Source: CANRPC01 sp964456095
Lineage (GTDB): Bacteria > Bacillota_I > Bacilli_A > RFN20 > CAG-449
NCBI GenBank assembly: GCA_964456095.1
Contig: CAYVZF010000003.1
Coordinates: forward strand, 1-63,684
DNA: 63,684 bases
Direction of reading: 5' to 3'
Below the pieces are notes generated by a model. It had not been told where the DNA came from. It saw nothing but the letters and a program-made list of their open reading frames with translations, and ran no database searches. This document shows positions 43,106-53,477 of the stretch, one piece after another (the first letter of the stretch is position 1; every line of letters begins with the position of its first letter). A program made the position numbers and the translations under genes.

Positions 43106-43918
43106 GCATGAGTTAATGATACTTATTAGCCATCTTCTTTTTATGTGATAATCTATAGGATATTTTGAATCTAAATAATATGTTTGAAAATATTGTGAAA
43201 TGGATGTAAAACTAAGTAATAAAACAATGAATAATGATGATATTATGTCATCATTTTTTAATACTAAAAATGTTGAATATGAAAATTCAATAAAACATGT
43301 TAGTAAAGGACATTTTTCAAAAATTATGGGATTTGCACAAAATAGATAATTAAATAGTAAAGAGGTGCATAAAATTATAGATAATGTTTTAAAACTATCT
43401 TTTATTGAATCAAATAATATAGATTTTTTAATTTGTATTTCACTTATTTTTGATACTTTATTTATATTATTTTCTTTAAATAAGATATATATTAGTAATT
43501 CTCCTACATAATAAATAAATATAAAATAAACACCATTTAAAGAATGATATGTTAATGATAAATTATATAAAAATGGGAATGAAACACCACCAAATGAAGA
43601 GAAGAATATTTCTTTTTCTTTTTTTGTTATTATTTTTTGTTTTATCAATTCATTAAGAAATAGTATTGAAGAAGGACTACCAAGAAAAATAATAATAACA
43701 ATTATTAATAAATTTCTTATTTTACTGAATTTATTAATTATTTTAATAAAAAAGCCACATTTTAAAAAAATATTTGTTAATAAAAGCATCGGAAGTAAAG
43801 ATGGTATTATTTTAAAAATGAATGTATTAAAAATATCTGATGTTATTGTAATTATATTTGCATAATTTAATATGCATAAAAAAAAGAAAGGTATAAAAAT
43901 AATAATTAATTTTTTCAT
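43082..43918 (-). CDS. ylbJ: YlbJ-like sporulation membrane protein
   Basis: 278 residues, about seven membrane helices. Features: IIPSLLPMLLLTNIFLKCG near the start, FLGSPSSILFLNELIKQKII then KEKEIFFSSFGGVSFPFL, matching the order in YlbJ (S-G-S-P/Y-P, K-x-L-x-E). YlbJ is needed for spore cortex formation in Bacillus. It lies after coaD as in Bacillus but inverted, and overlaps coaD by 24 bases at the ends. The match is by pattern and synteny. Confidence 0.65.
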   Translation of the reverse strand: MKKLIIIFIPFFFLCILNYANIITITSDIFNTFIFKIIPSLLPMLLLTNIFLKCGFFIKIINKFSKIRNLLIIVIIIFLGSPSSILFLNELIKQKIITKKEKEIFFSSFGGVSFPFLYNLSLTYHSLNGVYFIFIYYVGELLIYILFKENNINKVSKISEIQIKKSILFDSIKDSFKTLSIILCTSLLFNYLFCANPIIFEKCPLLTCFIEFSYSTFLVLKNDDIISSLFIVLLLSFTSISQYFQTYYLDSKYPIDYHIKRRWLISIINSCLFFIFFY

Positions 43919-43955
43919 ACCTTAATTTATGTTTATTGCATTAATTTAATGAGTT

Positions 43956-44411
43956 TTAAATTTTAATTTTAAATACAGCTTTTTCTATTATTTCATCATT
44001 TACCTTTATTAAAGGCATATGAACATCATTTGGCCAAACAAGTGCAAATTGTTCATCGTGTAAAATTATTGTTCCATCTAAAGGTCCTTTATAATTTGTT
44101 TTGTCTTTTATTTTGTCGTAAGGTGCTGTTTCAACTAATCCTTCTCTTGATAAATCAACATAACCAAATCCTTCTTTACCTTTTATTACTAATTGTAAAT
44201 CTAAGTAGTTGTTATGATTTTCTAATTTACATTCATTTATATCTTTGCCAATATAACTAGATCTATTAACCCATACATTATCGCCATCTATTATTGTTTT
44301 GCCTTCTTTTAATGCTAATAAATCATTTGATTCAATAAATTCGAATGCTTTTTTGATGTTAGGATGAGTGAAATCCTTGCTTTTAAAATCTTTTATTTTA
44401 CCAATTATCAT
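43956..44411 (-). CDS. YhcH/YjgK/YiaL-family protein (NanQ-like)
   Basis: 151-residue cupin of the family that includes NanQ, an N-acetylneuraminate anomerase. NHNNYLDLQLVIKGKEGFGY, APYDKIKDKTNY and FALVWPNDVHMPLI (metal His) are characteristic. AAAGAGGTAG precedes the start. It is divergent from nagB, which fits use of sialic acid or amino sugars. Confidence 0.9.
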   Translation of the reverse strand: MIIGKIKDFKSKDFTHPNIKKAFEFIESNDLLALKEGKTIIDGDNVWVNRSSYIGKDINECKLENHNNYLDLQLVIKGKEGFGYVDLSREGLVETAPYDKIKDKTNYKGPLDGTIILHDEQFALVWPNDVHMPLIKVNDEIIEKAVFKIKI

Positions 44412-44509
44412 TTTTCTACCTCTTTTCTTTTATAGTATAATTTTTTTATTTTATTACTTCAATGAATAAAATTATTATTTTACTAGTATAAATTATTGAG
44501 GGCAAATAG

Positions 44510-45223
44510 ATGAATATTGTTATAAAAAAACAAGAATTAATTAATGAGATTATTACAAAAGATATTTTTAATTTAATTTTAAAAAAAGATAATTGTGTTT
44601 TAGGTTTAGCAACAGGAACTACTCCACTTGGAGTATATAAAAGAATTTGTGATACATTTAAAGATAAAGTATCGTTTAAAAATGTTAAAACATTTAATCT
44701 TGATGAATATTATGGCTTAGATAAGAGTGATATTAATTCATATCACCATTTTATGTATGAAAATCTTTTCTCAAAAATTGATATTGATTTAAATAATACA
44801 TATTTTCCAAATGATATAGCTTGTAATAACTATTCTTTATATGATGAATTAATTAATAGTAATGGTGGAATTGATTATCAAATATTAGGTATAGGGAGAA
44901 ATGGTCATATTGGATTTAATGAACCTGGTACGTCTTTTTTATCTTTGACTCATATTAGTGAATTACAAGATTCAACAATAAATGATAATGCACGTTTTTT
45001 CTCAAGCAAAGATGATGTTCCTTCTAAAGCAATAACTATGGGATTAAAAAGTATTATGAATGCAAAGAAAATAGTTATTATTGCATTTGGAAAAAATAAA
45101 GCTCTCGCTATTAATAGGCTTATTAATGGACAAGTTGATGAAAAGATGCCTGCTTCAATTTTAAAGTATCATAAAAATGTTACATTGTTTTTGGATGAAG
45201 ATGCCGCAAAAAAGTTAAAGTAA
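44510..45223 (+). CDS. nagB: Glucosamine-6-phosphate deaminase
   Basis: Converts glucosamine 6-phosphate to fructose 6-phosphate and ammonia. GLATGTTPLGVYKRI, FNLDEYYGL (catalytic Asp), GIGRNGHIGFNEPG and a final segment with SILKYHKNVTLFLDEDAA. 237 residues, the short Bacillus type. GAGGGCAAATAG is a weak ribosome site. No allosteric-site residues were examined. Confidence 0.94.
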   Translation: MNIVIKKQELINEIITKDIFNLILKKDNCVLGLATGTTPLGVYKRICDTFKDKVSFKNVKTFNLDEYYGLDKSDINSYHHFMYENLFSKIDIDLNNTYFPNDIACNNYSLYDELINSNGGIDYQILGIGRNGHIGFNEPGTSFLSLTHISELQDSTINDNARFFSSKDDVPSKAITMGLKSIMNAKKIVIIAFGKNKALAINRLINGQVDEKMPASILKYHKNVTLFLDEDAAKKLK

Positions 45224-45336
45224 ATTAATTTGTAAAATTAATTTCTCCTAAAAAAATATAATAAAATCTCTTGTTTTTCTTTTCTTGATTTTTATTTATA
45301 TTTTGTATAACATTGTTTTGTTAGGAGGAGTTAATT

Positions 45337-46662
45337 TTGAAAAAAAGAAGATTGAATATTGCATCGAAATCACCTTTTATTGTTTTATTATGTGGTTTTG
45401 CTTTATTAATTTTATTTGGATCAATTTTGTTTATGCTTCCTTTTTCAACAAAAGCAAATCAAAGTATTTCATATATTGATGCTTTATTTTTATCAACTTC
45501 TGCAATATGTGTTACTGGACTTGTTTCTACTCCTGTTGCTCTAGCAGATTTATTATCTCCTTTTGGTATAATTATTTTAATGCTTTTACTTGAAATTGGT
45601 GGACTTGGGTTTATTACTCTTGTTACTTTTGCATTTTCATTTACAAAAAAGAAAGTCGGGGTATCCACTAATAAGTTATTAAAAGAGGCAATGAATCAAG
45701 ATTCATATAAAGAATTAATTCCACTTGCTAAAAAAATAGTTGTTGCGTCTTTAACTATTCAACTTATTGGAAGTATTTTGAATACTATAGCTTTTAAAAT
45801 TGAAGGATTTTCTTTTTTAGAATCTTTGTGGTATGGTATCTTTCATACAATTGCAGCATTTACTAATAGTGGTTTTGATATTTTAGGTAGTAGCTCGCTT
45901 ATTAATTATAAAAACAATTATTTATTAATGACTACTATATCTTCTTTAATTCTTTTTGGAGGATTAGGTTTTGTTGTTATTTTTGACGTATTAAAAAAGA
46001 GAAATTGGAAACGTTTAAGTGTCCATAGTAAAATTGTTTTAGAAATGACATTTGTTATTCTTGTCGCTGGTACAATACTTTTGAAATTAAGTGCTTATAA
46101 TGAAATTTCATGGTTAGATGCTTTTTATCAAGTTGTTTTTGCTCGTACTGCAGGATTCTATTCATGTGATTTATCTCTATTATCACATGGTTCTATTATA
46201 ATTATTATTGTTATAATGTTTATTGGTGCATCTCCTGCATCTATCGGTGGAGGTGTTAAAACAACAACAATATACACTATTGTGCGTTCGATTTTTTGCT
46301 TTGGGCGTGGAAAAGCTCACTTAATTGCACATAATAGAGAAATTAAATCTGATTCTATTTTAAAAAGTTATGTCCTTGTTACTGTTTCTTTATTATTTAT
46401 CGGTTTTATGTCTTTTTTATTAATTATGTTTCAACCAGAATTATCATTAAAAGCTGTTGTTTATGAAATAGTATCCGCATTTTCTACTTGTGGTTGTACA
46501 CTTGGTATTACTAGTTCATTAACTACAATTTCTAAATTAATTATTATTTTAGTTATGTATTTTGGTAGATTAGGTCCAATTACATTTATTTCATTACTTA
46601 ATAGAGGTATTCATGCAGATGAAAGAGTAAGATATATTGAAGAGAATATTATTATAGGATAA
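45337..46662 (+). CDS. ktrB: KtrB/TrkH-type potassium transporter subunit
   Basis: Membrane pore protein with four repeats. Filter segments: ICVTGLVS, AAFTNSGFDILG, FARTAGFYSCDL and STCGCTLGITSSL; the first and third glycine/TxG pattern is as expected. 441 residues, multi-pass. TTG start at 45337 is supported by AGGAGGAG (45323-45330). Followed after 13 bases by ktrA. Confidence 0.93.
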   Translation: MKKRRLNIASKSPFIVLLCGFALLILFGSILFMLPFSTKANQSISYIDALFLSTSAICVTGLVSTPVALADLLSPFGIIILMLLLEIGGLGFITLVTFAFSFTKKKVGVSTNKLLKEAMNQDSYKELIPLAKKIVVASLTIQLIGSILNTIAFKIEGFSFLESLWYGIFHTIAAFTNSGFDILGSSSLINYKNNYLLMTTISSLILFGGLGFVVIFDVLKKRNWKRLSVHSKIVLEMTFVILVAGTILLKLSAYNEISWLDAFYQVVFARTAGFYSCDLSLLSHGSIIIIIVIMFIGASPASIGGGVKTTTIYTIVRSIFCFGRGKAHLIAHNREIKSDSILKSYVLVTVSLLFIGFMSFLLIMFQPELSLKAVVYEIVSAFSTCGCTLGITSSLTTISKLIIILVMYFGRLGPITFISLLNRGIHADERVRYIEENIIIG

Positions 46663-46675
46663 AAAGGAGAAGAGT

Positions 46676-47326
46676 ATGAGTAAAAAAAGTTATGCAGTTA
46701 TTGGTTTAGGAAGATTTGGTCTTTCTTTGGTGGAAGAACTTTCTAAATATACTAATAATATTATTGCTATTGATAAAGATGAAAATAGTGTTAAAGTTGC
46801 AGGAGAATTTATAAATCAATGTTTTATATCCGATTCAACTGATGAAAAACAATTAAGAGATGTTGGAATTGATAATGTTTCACACGCTATTATATGCTTT
46901 GGTAGTAATTTTGAAGGAACAATTTTAACATTAGTTTCTTTGAAAAACATTGGTGTAGAAAAGATTACAGTGAGATGTGACAATGATTCTTATCTTCCTA
47001 TATTAAGTAAATTGGGCGCAACAGATATAGTATCTCCTCAAAAAATTGCCGGTATTAGACTTGCAAATAGAGTAGTCTCTAATTTATCTGATTATTTTAA
47101 TTTGACTGGTGATTTTTGTATTGTTGAAGTTACTGTTCCAAACACAATGAAAAAAGTTTCTATTTTAGATTTAGATAGCCGCAACAGATTTGGAGTTAAT
47201 ATTATTTTAATTAAAAGGGAAAAAGATTCTTTTGCACCTAAGGCAACAGATTATGTAAAACCGGGAGATCAACTTTTTGTTTTTGGATTAAAAAATCAAA
47301 TTCAAAAATTTACTGAATCACTATAA
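46676..47326 (+). CDS. ktrA: KtrA-type potassium channel regulatory subunit
   Basis: Cytosolic RCK protein that gates KtrB. N-terminal Rossmann GLGRFGLSLVEEL, ATDIVSPQKIAGIRLANRV, and a C-terminal RCK_C domain (about 140-216), ending with KPGDQLFVFGL. 216 residues. AAAAGGAGAAG gives the ribosome site. Same operon as ktrB. Confidence 0.94.
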   Translation: MSKKSYAVIGLGRFGLSLVEELSKYTNNIIAIDKDENSVKVAGEFINQCFISDSTDEKQLRDVGIDNVSHAIICFGSNFEGTILTLVSLKNIGVEKITVRCDNDSYLPILSKLGATDIVSPQKIAGIRLANRVVSNLSDYFNLTGDFCIVEVTVPNTMKKVSILDLDSRNRFGVNIILIKREKDSFAPKATDYVKPGDQLFVFGLKNQIQKFTESL

Positions 47327-47461
47327 ATATATTAGAAAGTGCTAAAAATTAATCATTCTACATATAGTAGAAAAAGAAAATAGATTGGTAGAATTTTAAA
47401 TTGATGAGTTTATTTATTCTACTTATCTTTTTTTATATTTTATTTGTGTGAGGTGATGAAA

Positions 47462-48112
47462 ATGAGTAAAAATGATGTTTATTATTCAAAAGGGGAAGAA
47501 ATATTTAATGGCGTTACACATATAATTGGTGGTGCACTTGGAATATTTACTTTAATTTATTTTATTATTTATAGTATATATGGTGGTGTTGATATTAATT
47601 TATTTGCTTTATTAGTATATAGTTTTACTTTAATTTTGCTTTATACTATTTCTACTTTATACCATATGCTTCATGTTTCAAAAGCTAAAAAAATATTTAG
47701 AATATTTGATCATTGTAGTATATATCTTTTAATTGCAGGAACATATACACCATATATTCTAATTGGTCTTAATAATAAAGCAGGGTATATTACTTTACTA
47801 TTTGTTTGGACTATTTCAATTTTAGGTATTGTATTGAATTCTATTAATATGCATAATTTTTGGATTAAAGTATTTTCTTATATATCTTATTTTGTATTAG
47901 GTTGGTGTATTATTCTTAATTGTAAAACATTAATTGAAAATATAGGGCAAATTTCTTTTCTTCTTTTATTAATAGGAGGTATAGCCTATACAATTGGAAT
48001 AATATTCTATGGATTTGGTAAAAAGAAAAAATGGTTTCATTCTATATGGCATTTATTTGTTTTAGTTGGTTCGATTTTACATTTTATTTCAATTATTTAT
48101 ATGATTATTTAA
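47462..48112 (+). CDS. Hemolysin III / PAQR-family membrane protein
   Basis: 216 residues with seven membrane helices. EEIFNGVTHIIGGALGI, STLYHMLHVS, DHCSIYLLIAGTYTPYIL and HSIWHLFVLVGSILHF contain the conserved Ser, His, Asp and His set of the PAQR superfamily. GAGGTGAT (47450-47457) supports ATG 47462. Function in bacteria is unclear, and hemolysis should not be assumed. Confidence 0.92.
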   Translation: MSKNDVYYSKGEEIFNGVTHIIGGALGIFTLIYFIIYSIYGGVDINLFALLVYSFTLILLYTISTLYHMLHVSKAKKIFRIFDHCSIYLLIAGTYTPYILIGLNNKAGYITLLFVWTISILGIVLNSINMHNFWIKVFSYISYFVLGWCIILNCKTLIENIGQISFLLLLIGGIAYTIGIIFYGFGKKKKWFHSIWHLFVLVGSILHFISIIYMII

Positions 48113-48305
48113 ATAGATCAAGTGGATTTAAATCATTTATTTATTAATAAATAATTAATTCAAGAAAAAAATTTATTCTATAAATGTTAAAGTAAGTAAT
48201 AAAAAATATTTATTTAATATATTATAGATTGAATTTTTTTTTGATTTTTAATATATTCTTTTTGTAGGTAATATCGTTATTTATTAACGAATAGAAGGAG
48301 ATATA

Positions 48306-50662
48306 ATGAAAAAAAATATAACATTTATTACGTGCTTTACAATAATTACATCTTTGATGTGGGGTTGTAACAACAATAATAATAACAATAGTTCCATTTT
48401 TAATAGTAATNNNNNNNNNNNNNNNNNNNNNNNNNNNNNNNNNNNNNNNNNNNNNNNNNNNNNNNNNNNNNNNNNNNNNNNNNNNNNNNNNNNNNNNNNN
48501 NNNNNNNNNNGATGTGGGGTTGTAACAACAATAATAATAACAATAGTTCCATTTTTAATAGTAATAATAGTTTAAATTCTAATAGTGATGAATATGATTC
48601 TAATAGTTATAGTAGTTTTGATAATCAAAATTATGTAAAAAAAACAAGTGGTAAAAATATTGCAAAATTATTACTTGCAAATGAAAGACTTAATTCTGAA
48701 TTATTAAGAGAAGAAGTAAAAATATTTGAAAACAGTTCTTCAAATTTAAAAGGAAGAAAAACAATACATTATGAGAATGATTTTATAGGTAATCTTGAGA
48801 TTAATAATGATGTATTTTATTGGTCTGATTTTGGTGAATATAATAATTCAAATTCATATTTTAATAGTATGACAAATTATATTAAACAATATTCTGAAGA
48901 AGGAGCAAGACTTATTGATGAGGTAAAGTTAAAAGTTACTGAATTTAATAAATGGATTATTTGTGATTCAAATTATAAATATTATTTTTTTGTTGATGCA
49001 CATATTGATTATTTATGCAGAATTACTGATTATGAAACAGCAATTTGTAAACATTATATTAATGACAATGGTCAATCTACATATGAAATGTATACTAAGC
49101 AAGATGATTGTGAACGTCGAATTAAATATATTCCTAATATGCATTATGAATTTTCTCAAAGATTGCCTGCTTATAATATGGAAAATTATTTTGTCGCGGA
49201 TTATTCAAAGGGGTATTGGGAAGTCGCGGAAGTGGATACAACTCCAACTGATGGTGTTTATAATGTTATGTTTTATATTATGAAAAATGATATATGCTAT
49301 TCAATTTTTTATACCACAAGTCCTTATGTTGATTATGCTGATTATCCGATTATTAAAGTAATGAGTTCAGATGTTAAAACAGAAATCTTTTCTTATCAAT
49401 GTTTCCCATCTATGAGTACTGTTACAATTAATCTTTCTGGATTTGATGGCGTTAAAAATGTTTCAGCTCCATCAAAAGATGTTGAATATTATAGTGATTC
49501 TAATATTGCAGGTATATTATCTTGCGAAAATGCAAAAGTAGAATTAAATAATGGTAATAGTATTACTTTTAATAAAAAGTATTACAATGACTTAATTACT
49601 GTATCCTCTATTAACGTGGGTTCATGTATAGATGGATATATCGGTTCGATTGATTTGAATATTAATTCTACAGATTATGATGTTGTTTGGGAAGCAGTTA
49701 AAAGTTTTATTGACGAAACAGGACTTGAATGTAGAAGAGATATAGATATAGTCTTAAGTGGTGTTGCTAATATCAATGAATCTTCAAAAAATATTATTAA
49801 TTATTATAAGATGAATGATTGTTCACTTTATAATAGTGAATTAGTTTCTAAAGCAATAGAGGGTGAAATTAATAAATTTAATGATTTTTGCAATTCACAT
49901 AATGAAATTAAAGAAGAGGAAAGTGTAAATCAAACAGACACAGTTGAAGTCGATTTAAGTATTGGTTTTCCAAATTTGATTGGTGATGAAGTAAATCAAG
50001 CTATTGTTGAATCAAATAAAATTAAAATAGATAAACTATCATATACAATTAACGATTGTATATTGCTAGATGAAGGAGAAAAATATAATATTGAAATTGG
50101 ATTATTAAATAGTAATAATGATTTATTAAATGTATATTCTTCAAACGATGAATTCACATATTCATCAAGTGAAGAATTTAAAATTGAAGCTAATAATATT
50201 CAATTTGAAATACCTGAAATTAGTGCTGAATCATATTTAGTTGTAGCATATGTTTCTACACGTGATGGCATAAGAGTATCTGAATATGATAGTATTGTTT
50301 TTTCTGAAATTGATAATAATGTAAAAGATAACTATTTTACTATTATGAAGAATGAAGATGATTCAATTAATATTATTTATGAAGAAAATTTAAATCATGA
50401 TTTTTTTGTTGAAGTAGAATCCCCGTTAAATTATGAAGAATTAAAAGAAACAATTTCTGGTTTAGTTTTTAAATATGGTGATCCTTCAAATGAAATAATT
50501 GAAGTATTAGTTGATGATGATTATGTAGTTTTATCCGAGAATGGAGATGTAAATGAGGGAATATATAGAATGGAGTATGTTAAAAATGATGGTTCAACAA
50601 TTAACAATGGATATGTTTATGTAAATTACATGGTCATTGCTCCTATTGAGAATGATTTATAA
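48306..50662 (+). CDS. Large Ser/Asn-rich lipoprotein, interrupted by an assembly gap
   Basis: One reading frame once the gap is closed: residues 1-35 come from 48306-48410 and continue at 48566. The 55 bases before the gap (48356-48410) repeat exactly after it (48511-48565). The joined protein is 733 residues. N-terminal signal ending MWGC, then an Asn/Ser-rich linker, then about 650 residues of mixed alpha/beta with no family I recognise; 420-690 may contain Ig-like strands. Anchored outside the membrane. Function unknown. AAGGAGATATA precedes the ATG. Confidence 0.75.
48411..48510. other. Scaffold gap of 100 N
   Basis: 100 undefined bases, flanked by an identical 55-base sequence on both sides. 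This looks like an unmerged contig overlap rather than missing DNA; the true distance is probably minus 55 bases. Confidence 0.9.
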
Positions 50663-50679
50663 ATTTAATAAATAATAAA

Positions 50680-50693
50680 TGAAAACGCTTTCA
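50680..50693 (+). promoter_or_regulatory. Catabolite-repression (cre, CcpA) site
   Basis: TGAAAACGCTTTCA fits the CcpA consensus WTGNAARCGNWWWCAW at every position including the flanks. It lies just upstream of a TATAAT box (50718-50723) and 55 bases before the antiporter start, so CcpA bound here would touch the -35 region. Confidence 0.7.
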
Positions 50694-50747
50694 TAATTCT
50701 ACTTGATTTTTAAAGAGTATAATCATTCTTTGGAAGAGGTGGATTAT

Positions 50748-52064
50748 ATGAATATTATATTAGTTTTAGGTATTTTATTAATATGTGGTTTAGCGTCTAC
50801 TAGAGTAATGAAAATTTTTAAATTACCTAATGTTACTGGTTATCTTATTATTGGCTTATTGACTGCTTTAATGTGTATATTTATTGATCATTTATCAGGG
50901 AATAGTGTTTTAACGGATGAATTGATTTCACTTAATGATATTGTCTCAAGTATTGCTTTAGGCTTTATTGCTTTATCTATTGGTGAGGAATTTAGATTAT
51001 CAAAAATTAAATCAATTGGATTTAAAATAGTTACAATTACTTTTTTACAAGCAACTTTAGCGATGCTTTTTGTTGATGCCGCTGTATTTATTGTTTGTAG
51101 TTTACTTCATTTGCCTATTGAAGTTTCTTTATGCTTAGGCGCGATTGCTACTGCAACAGCACCTGCTGCTACACTTATGGTAATACATCAATATAAGGCT
51201 CAAGGACCTTTAGTTGATATTCTTTTACCAGTAGTAGCTTTTGATGATGCAATCGGATTAATAATGTTTTCAATTTCAGTTTCAATTTCAAAAGTTATTG
51301 CAACAAATATTACACCATCATTATTAACACTTTTTGTTGTACCACTTATTGAAATTGTTGGGTCTATTGTTCTTGGATTTTTACTTGGAATATTATTAAG
51401 ACTTGTTATTAACTATTTTAAAAGTAGAAATAATCACGTTATTATGCTTATTGCTTTTACATTGATTGGCGTTGGATTATGTGAAGTATTAAATAATAAT
51501 GTTAGCATTAATGGGGAATATTTAGAATTTTCAAATTTATTAACTTGTATGATGATTGGTGCTACATATATTAATTTTGGTAAAAATCTTGATATAGTTG
51601 AAAGAGATTTCTCTTTAGTTGAAAGATGGACACCTTCTTTATTCTTGCTTTTCTTTGTTTTAAGTGGAGCTCATCTTGTAACATCTGCAAAAGAATTATT
51701 TTCATCAAGTATTAATATGACATATGTTGTAATTGTATTTTGTGCATATTTAATCGCGCGTTCTTTAGGTAAATATATTGGTGCTTATTTAGGATGCAAA
51801 ATTACAAAAAGAAGTAAAAATATAACTAGATATTTAGGTATAACTTTGCTTCCTCAAGCCGGTGTTGCAATTGGTATGGCTAATCAAATTTCTGGAATGG
51901 AAGCATTTAAAAATAATGGAGCAGGTAATATTATTGTAACAGTTGTATTATGCGCAACACTTGTTTATGAACTTTTTGGCCCATTGCTTACTAAAATATC
52001 ATTATCAAAAGCCGGTGAAATACCTGATGATAATGGTATATATCCATATACAAAAGAAAGCTAA
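50748..52064 (+). CDS. Cation:proton antiporter, CPA2/KefB-type
   Basis: 438 residues, about 12 membrane helices. TRVMKIFKLPNVTGYLIIGL, ATATAPAATLMVIHQYKAQG and PVVAFDDAIGLIMFS (paired Asp) define the Na+/H+ or K+/H+ exchanger fold; no TrkA domain follows. ATG at 50748 after GAAGAGGTGG. A cre site and TATAAT upstream suggest control by sugar status. With KtrAB it would balance K+/Na+ and pH. Confidence 0.9.
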   Translation: MNIILVLGILLICGLASTRVMKIFKLPNVTGYLIIGLLTALMCIFIDHLSGNSVLTDELISLNDIVSSIALGFIALSIGEEFRLSKIKSIGFKIVTITFLQATLAMLFVDAAVFIVCSLLHLPIEVSLCLGAIATATAPAATLMVIHQYKAQGPLVDILLPVVAFDDAIGLIMFSISVSISKVIATNITPSLLTLFVVPLIEIVGSIVLGFLLGILLRLVINYFKSRNNHVIMLIAFTLIGVGLCEVLNNNVSINGEYLEFSNLLTCMMIGATYINFGKNLDIVERDFSLVERWTPSLFLLFFVLSGAHLVTSAKELFSSSINMTYVVIVFCAYLIARSLGKYIGAYLGCKITKRSKNITRYLGITLLPQAGVAIGMANQISGMEAFKNNGAGNIIVTVVLCATLVYELFGPLLTKISLSKAGEIPDDNGIYPYTKES

Positions 52065-52228
52065 TAAAAATAAACGTATTAATAAGACTTATTTAATAGT
52101 TAGTACATTAATATGTTTTTTTATTGTTAATTAAGTTTTTATTATAAAATAAAACTAAAAAATAAAATATTGTTAAAAAAAATAATTAATTGTATTATTA
52201 ATTTGTCTAAAGGAGTTAAAAAGTAAGT

Positions 52229-53014
52229 ATGGATGAATCTTTAACTAAATATCCCATAGTTCTAGTTCATGGAATGGTTTTGAAAGATTTTAGATATTTT
52301 AGAACTTTTGGTAGAATACGTCGTATTTTAAATCAAAATAATGTAAAAACATATGTTACGAATCAAGATGGTGTTGGCTCAATTGAAACAAATGCTCAAC
52401 AAATTAAAGATGAAATTCTTGAAATAATTCGTAAGGAAAAAGTTGAGAAAGTTAACATTATTGCGCATTCTAAAGGTGGAGTAGATGTTCGATATATGAT
52501 TCATGAGTTAGATATGGAAGATTATGTTGCTTCTCTTACTACATTATCAACACCACATCATGGATCAAAATTAAGTTCTGTACTTCTTTTAATGCCTGAT
52601 TTTATGGCTAAGATTATTGCATTTTTTGTTAATATATTTTTTAGAATTTGTCATGATAAGAAACCAGATGTGTATAAGCTCGGCTATCAAATGACTGCAG
52701 AAGCAATGGAAGAATTTAATAAAGTAATATTAAATTCAAAAAAAGTATATTATCAAAGCTATTCTTCTAATGTTGATAAAAAATATTCCTTTATAATGTT
52801 TATACCTTATACTATTTTAGAATATTGGGAAGATGATTATACAGATGGCCTTGTAGCGGTTAATTCTTCTAAATGGGGAGAATATAAAGGTGACATTGGT
52901 GGAGCATATGATCATATTGAAATGACTGGTGTATATGGCTCAAAAAAGAAAATGTTAAGAGTTGCCCGTTTTTATATGAATATTATTAAAGGATTAAAAG
53001 ATAAAGGATTTTAA
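52229..53014 (+). CDS. Alpha/beta hydrolase, lipase-like
   Basis: 261 residues. PIVLVHGMVLKDFRYF (oxyanion region), IIAHSKGGVDVRY with the nucleophile in AHSKGG, LTTLSTPHHGS and a late DHIEMTG (His) match triacylglycerol lipases/esterases of the LipA-like type. No signal peptide, so it is cytosolic or exported by another route. The final Asp candidate is in YTDGLVAV. AAAGGAGTT precedes the ATG. Confidence 0.85.
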   Translation: MDESLTKYPIVLVHGMVLKDFRYFRTFGRIRRILNQNNVKTYVTNQDGVGSIETNAQQIKDEILEIIRKEKVEKVNIIAHSKGGVDVRYMIHELDMEDYVASLTTLSTPHHGSKLSSVLLLMPDFMAKIIAFFVNIFFRICHDKKPDVYKLGYQMTAEAMEEFNKVILNSKKVYYQSYSSNVDKKYSFIMFIPYTILEYWEDDYTDGLVAVNSSKWGEYKGDIGGAYDHIEMTGVYGSKKKMLRVARFYMNIIKGLKDKGF

Positions 53015-53074
53015 AAAGATATTGGATAATTTTATTTTTTAAGTAATTTAATAAAAAAGTAAATTATTAGTAAG

Positions 53075-53131
53075 AAGGGACTGTCAAAAAAACTTGTTTT
53101 TTAAAATTAAGAATTTTACAGCCTTTTTTTA
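53075..53131 (+). terminator. Terminator-like hairpin after the lipase
   Basis: AAGG-ACTGT pairs with ACAGCCTT around an A/T-rich middle and ends in seven T residues. The left arm reads GGGACTGTC, which also resembles insertion-sequence ends; no second copy is seen here. Confidence 0.45.
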
Positions 53132-53196
53132 ATGCATATAATTTATTTGATGGTTCGAACTTTTATTGATATTTAAATTATGTATAAAATAAAAAA

Positions 53197-53222
53197 ACGC
53201 CTAATTATAGGCGTATTTTAAT
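53197..53222 (-). terminator. Terminator of tRNA-Thr
   Basis: ACGCCTA, loop ATTA, TAGGCGT with an A run on its left side, which gives a T tract on the minus strand. Confidence 0.75.
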
Positions 53223-53227
53223 CATAA

Positions 53228-53303
53228 TGGTGCCGACTATCGGAATCGAACCAACAACCTATCGATTACAAGTCGATTGCTCTGCCAGTTGAGCTAAGTC
53301 GGC
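53228..53303 (-). tRNA. tRNA-Thr (anticodon TGT)
   Basis: On the minus strand: acceptor GCCGACT pairs with AGTCGGC, D stem GCTC/GAGC, anticodon stem ATCGA/TCGAT with loop CTTGTAA, T stem with TTCGATT, discriminator A and an encoded CCA. Isolated between plus-strand genes. Confidence 0.95.
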
Positions 53304-53477
53304 GACACATTGATTATATTATCTATTTAAAAAGATAAAATCAAGTATTTTTTAATTATTTTTATAATTTTTTGTTATAAAATTGAAATGCTTATTATTT
53401 GATTTGATTCAGTTGTTTTATTATAATAATAGTTAGTTGCGACTATCTTATTTTAGCTGCAATTAATAGGAGGTTTT

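Noticed and set aside
45285..45479. 64-codon frame overlapping the ktrB start
   Set aside because: It shares the upstream region but is out of frame with ktrB, which has a strong AGGAGGAG and full motifs.
48368..48390. Short AAT/AAC repeats as a CRISPR or microsatellite
   Set aside because: They encode an Asn run in a lipoprotein linker; no spacers or regular repeats.
48356..48565. Direct repeat of 55 bases
   Set aside because: Exact identity on both sides of an N gap indicates an unmerged assembly overlap, not a biological repeat.
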